A stretch of DNA of 64,000 nt, from the NCBI RefSeq assembly GCF_000004075.3, contig NC_026657.2:28676408-28740407 (forward strand), written 5' to 3'. The translations under genes were made by a program, and so were the position numbers. This DNA is from Cucumis sativus. Lineage: Eukaryota > Streptophyta > Magnoliopsida > Cucurbitales > Cucurbitaceae. This document shows, piece by piece, positions 61,801-64,000 of the stretch; the first letter of the stretch is position 1, and each line of letters starts with the position of its first letter. Below the pieces are notes generated by a model. It was not told the DNA's origin. It did no database searches and worked only from the letters and a program-made list of their open reading frames with translations.

Positions 61801-64000
61801 ATGTGGTTGGATCGGGCCTGTTTCACCTCTTGAGGTTGTTTTTGTTTATTTCTTGATTATATCACATATTTAATTCCCATAATTTCCACGGTGTTAATGG
61901 TTCAAATTATTCCATTTTAGTTTCAACTTTCTTTACTTCAATAATGTTTTATAATAGAAGTCTTTGACTGTTGAGTACTATAAACATAAAAGGACCATGA
62001 AGAAACAAGTTCTAGTATGAAAATATACTATTTGTCTTTCGTTGGTTTAGACTTGCTGATCATTTGTCTACAACTACAGATGCCAGAGACTGTTAATTTG
62101 ATGTTGCACATAAATGGAACTTTTAGAGCTCATTGGGCAGATAGACTGGGATTCTGTGAGTGCCACAGAAATTCTGTTGATAATGCCAATTGTTTACGTG
62201 AGAATACTCAAGCCTATAGTTTACTGGTTTATTCATGCTTGACGCTTCTATTTCTATGTAGGCAAAAATGCTGGTGTCCCATTATCCTTTAAGTGCATCA
62301 AGAGCAGTGGGGGTCCAATTCCTTGGACATTGGTTGGAGTCTCACGGAAATACCCCGTTCTTTATAAGGAGAGGTAATGCAAGATGAGTGTGTCAACTAT
62401 TCTGTATGAAATGCTAACAATGCTTTCATCTTGTTACCTAACTTTGCCATGATTGATAATATAGGTTAAGTGATGGGGCATCCATAGTAAGAACTGAGCG
62501 GATTGAGATGAAGATCAGACAATTATATGAGCAGAGGTGAATCCCCAAGCTGTGTATCTTTCAAATTCTTTGTTTAACGCAGACAATATCTACCATGTAT
62601 TAATTATGTTTGTATGGCATAAGTTATAAATTGAGTATGATTTGGTATAAAAGATCAAATTAAAGAATTGCAGATGGAATAGGGAGGTTTTGCTAAGTTT
62701 GTATTGTGGCTGAATGATGTTTTGACTGTAGGCGCACAGCTATAATAGATGGTATTGTTTCTGAATTCCAGAGAGGGACAAAGAGTAATATCTACAATGA
62801 GAGTGATAGTGAAGAAGGGGCAAAACTCTTTAAGATCCTTGAGACAGCGGCTGAACCTGAACTTTTGATGGCAGAGATGAGTCCTGAACAGTTGACTTCT
62901 TTTGCGAGCTACCAAGCTAAAATAGAGGTTATTCTTATTCTTATTCTTATTCTTATTTTATTTTGTGGGACAGATCAAATCAGATTGTTAATCATGCCTT
63001 TAAATATCAGGCAATCAGGCAATCGGACATGGAAAAATCGATTGAGAGAGCATTGGCAGATGCTGGGTTAAGTGGTAGAGATGTCACTCCATTTATGAGA
63101 GTTAGAGTGGTTGGACTTACAAGCAAAAGCAGCCAAAGAAAAACTCATGGGAAGGAGGGCTTGATTACAATCTGGAATCCATCAGAAAAGCAGGTGAATT
63201 CAATCATTTGGTCCATGTCTTATCCATTCTCATGTCAATTTTCTTTTCCATGTGAGTCATCTGCCCCTCGGGTTCGCCTTCACGCACTTTCTCCACCAAT
63301 GAATAATTTACTCCTTTTTTTTGTTTTATCGAGTTCAATTGCTTGTTTCTATGATGGACGGGTAAGATTTGTTTGTTTTACAAGCATCTAACTGAATATA
63401 CTAAAACAATGTGATAGCAACTCGAGCTGGTTGAGGGGCAGGCATATGCTATTGGAGGACTTGTGCCAATAAATTGTGATGCGGATATTCTTTACTTGCA
63501 AACAAAAGGATCAACCACCAAATGGCAGTCCTTATCTCCCCAGTCCATGAAATGCTTTGAGTACGTCTTTTCATGTCTCTTGTTTTGGTAAAATTGAGGT
63601 GCAAACTCATGCCTCTTCTGCTGCAGGCCCTTTTATAAACCCCGGAAATCTGTTTTGTTATCAAATTTGGGGGAAGTTCCTCTATCCAGGTAAAGCTTGC
63701 AAATAATTCTCTAAAAGGCATCATTCAATTTTTAGACATTCTGTGGTATCACTAACATTTTTTCCTATTATTCACAGTGAATTTGATGTTGTTGCAATTA
63801 TTGTACATGTGGGGGAGGTTTTTGCTACTGCTCAACAGAAGAAACAGTGGATATTTGTGGTAGATGGTTTTGTATCTGAGTCACATTCAGAAGGCATATC
63901 CAATTCGCTCCTTGCTATTAGTTTCTGCTCACAGTATGCGGATGATGATTCATTTGTGCCAATGAACAGCAATCTTACCGGTTCCACCGTATGTAAATTT
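58879..64000 (+). CDS. BRCA2: BRCA2 homologue, partial at the window edge
   Basis: A plant BRCA2, the mediator that loads RAD51/DMC1 on single-stranded DNA in homologous recombination. The ATG at 58879 gives MSSWQILSDSGNNFRWELSA, like Arabidopsis BRCA2. Sixteen exons are in phase: 58879-59188, 59462-60463, 60547-60671, 60755-60909, 61144-61266, 61356-61553, 61625-61706, 61784-61834, 62080-62155, 62262-62373, 62465-62536, 62732-62927, 63011-63193, 63418-63560, 63627-63689 and 63778-63988 or beyond. BRC repeats begin at Phe73 (FRTGLGKSV), Phe117 (FQTGSGKSV) and Phe224 (FHTAGGRSL). The helical domain has WVTNHYKWIVWKLACYE, then OB-fold and tower-region motifs VELTDGWYS, INGTFRAHWADRLGFC and AAEPELLMAEMSPEQLTSF. 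The C-terminus is outside the window. I see no break. Confidence 0.94.
62930..62962 (+). repeat. (TTATTC)n microsatellite in a BRCA2 intron
   Basis: About five TTATTC units sit in the intron after the exon ending 62927. It is a simple repeat, likely length-variable, with no evident role. Confidence 0.85.

Overview
The window is nuclear DNA from a dicotyledonous plant. Its genes have many short exons with GT-AG introns, the spacers are AT-rich, and every recognisable product is a plant family (WRKY33-type factor, CASP-like protein, DYW-type PPR protein, LRR receptor kinase, plant BRCA2, MIR390). The exact species cannot be read from the sequence. A rosid, possibly a cucurbit, is a guess.

Layout. 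0-3 kb: 3' part of a D-Ala-D-Ala ligase-like gene (+). 4.2-4.8 kb: an uncharacterised single-exon protein gene (-). 4.8-11 kb: gene-poor spacer with an old Copia-like scrap and simple repeats. 11.1-12.1 kb: a TASSELSEED2/SDR2a-type short-chain dehydrogenase (-), with a first exon that is easily missed. 15.6-19.4 kb: an aldo-keto reductase and a membrane-anchored methyltransferase-like protein (both -). 22.4-26.2 kb: CASPL4B (+) converging on a WRKY33-type gene (-), whose promoter carries a tight W-box cluster. 27.2-30.2 kb: F-box/LRR FBL3 (-). 32.9-34.9 kb: an intronless DYW-type PPR gene (-). 36.7-37.5 kb: three tandem copies of a roughly 265-bp unit. 37.8-38.5 kb: a 100-residue Sel1-repeat protein (-). 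42.9-48.5 kb: a DCD-Kelch protein (+) whose large intron holds a NAC gene fragment. 50.2 kb: PRA1 family (+). 53.7-56.4 kb: IMK2-type atypical LRR receptor kinase (+). 57.8-57.9 kb: a MIR390 hairpin (-). 58.9 kb to the edge: BRCA2 (+), cut by the window end.

The gene set reads as one ancestral dicot block. From memory, its Arabidopsis counterparts fall into four small clusters: At3g08820-08840 (PPR, ligase), At3g51680-51740 (SDR2a, IMK2), At5g01630-01720 (BRCA2, PRA1.B, DCD-Kelch, AKR, methyltransferase, FBL3) and At2g38325-38480 (MIR390A, PRA1.B, WRKY33, CASPL4B1). Their interleaving here suggests this genome keeps an order that duplication and gene loss split apart in Arabidopsis. The genes do not form one pathway; they are ordinary neighbours.

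The strongest non-coding signal is the MIR390 precursor. Both the guide and the star strand can be read directly, and it is divergent from BRCA2. No new defence system or gene cluster was found.
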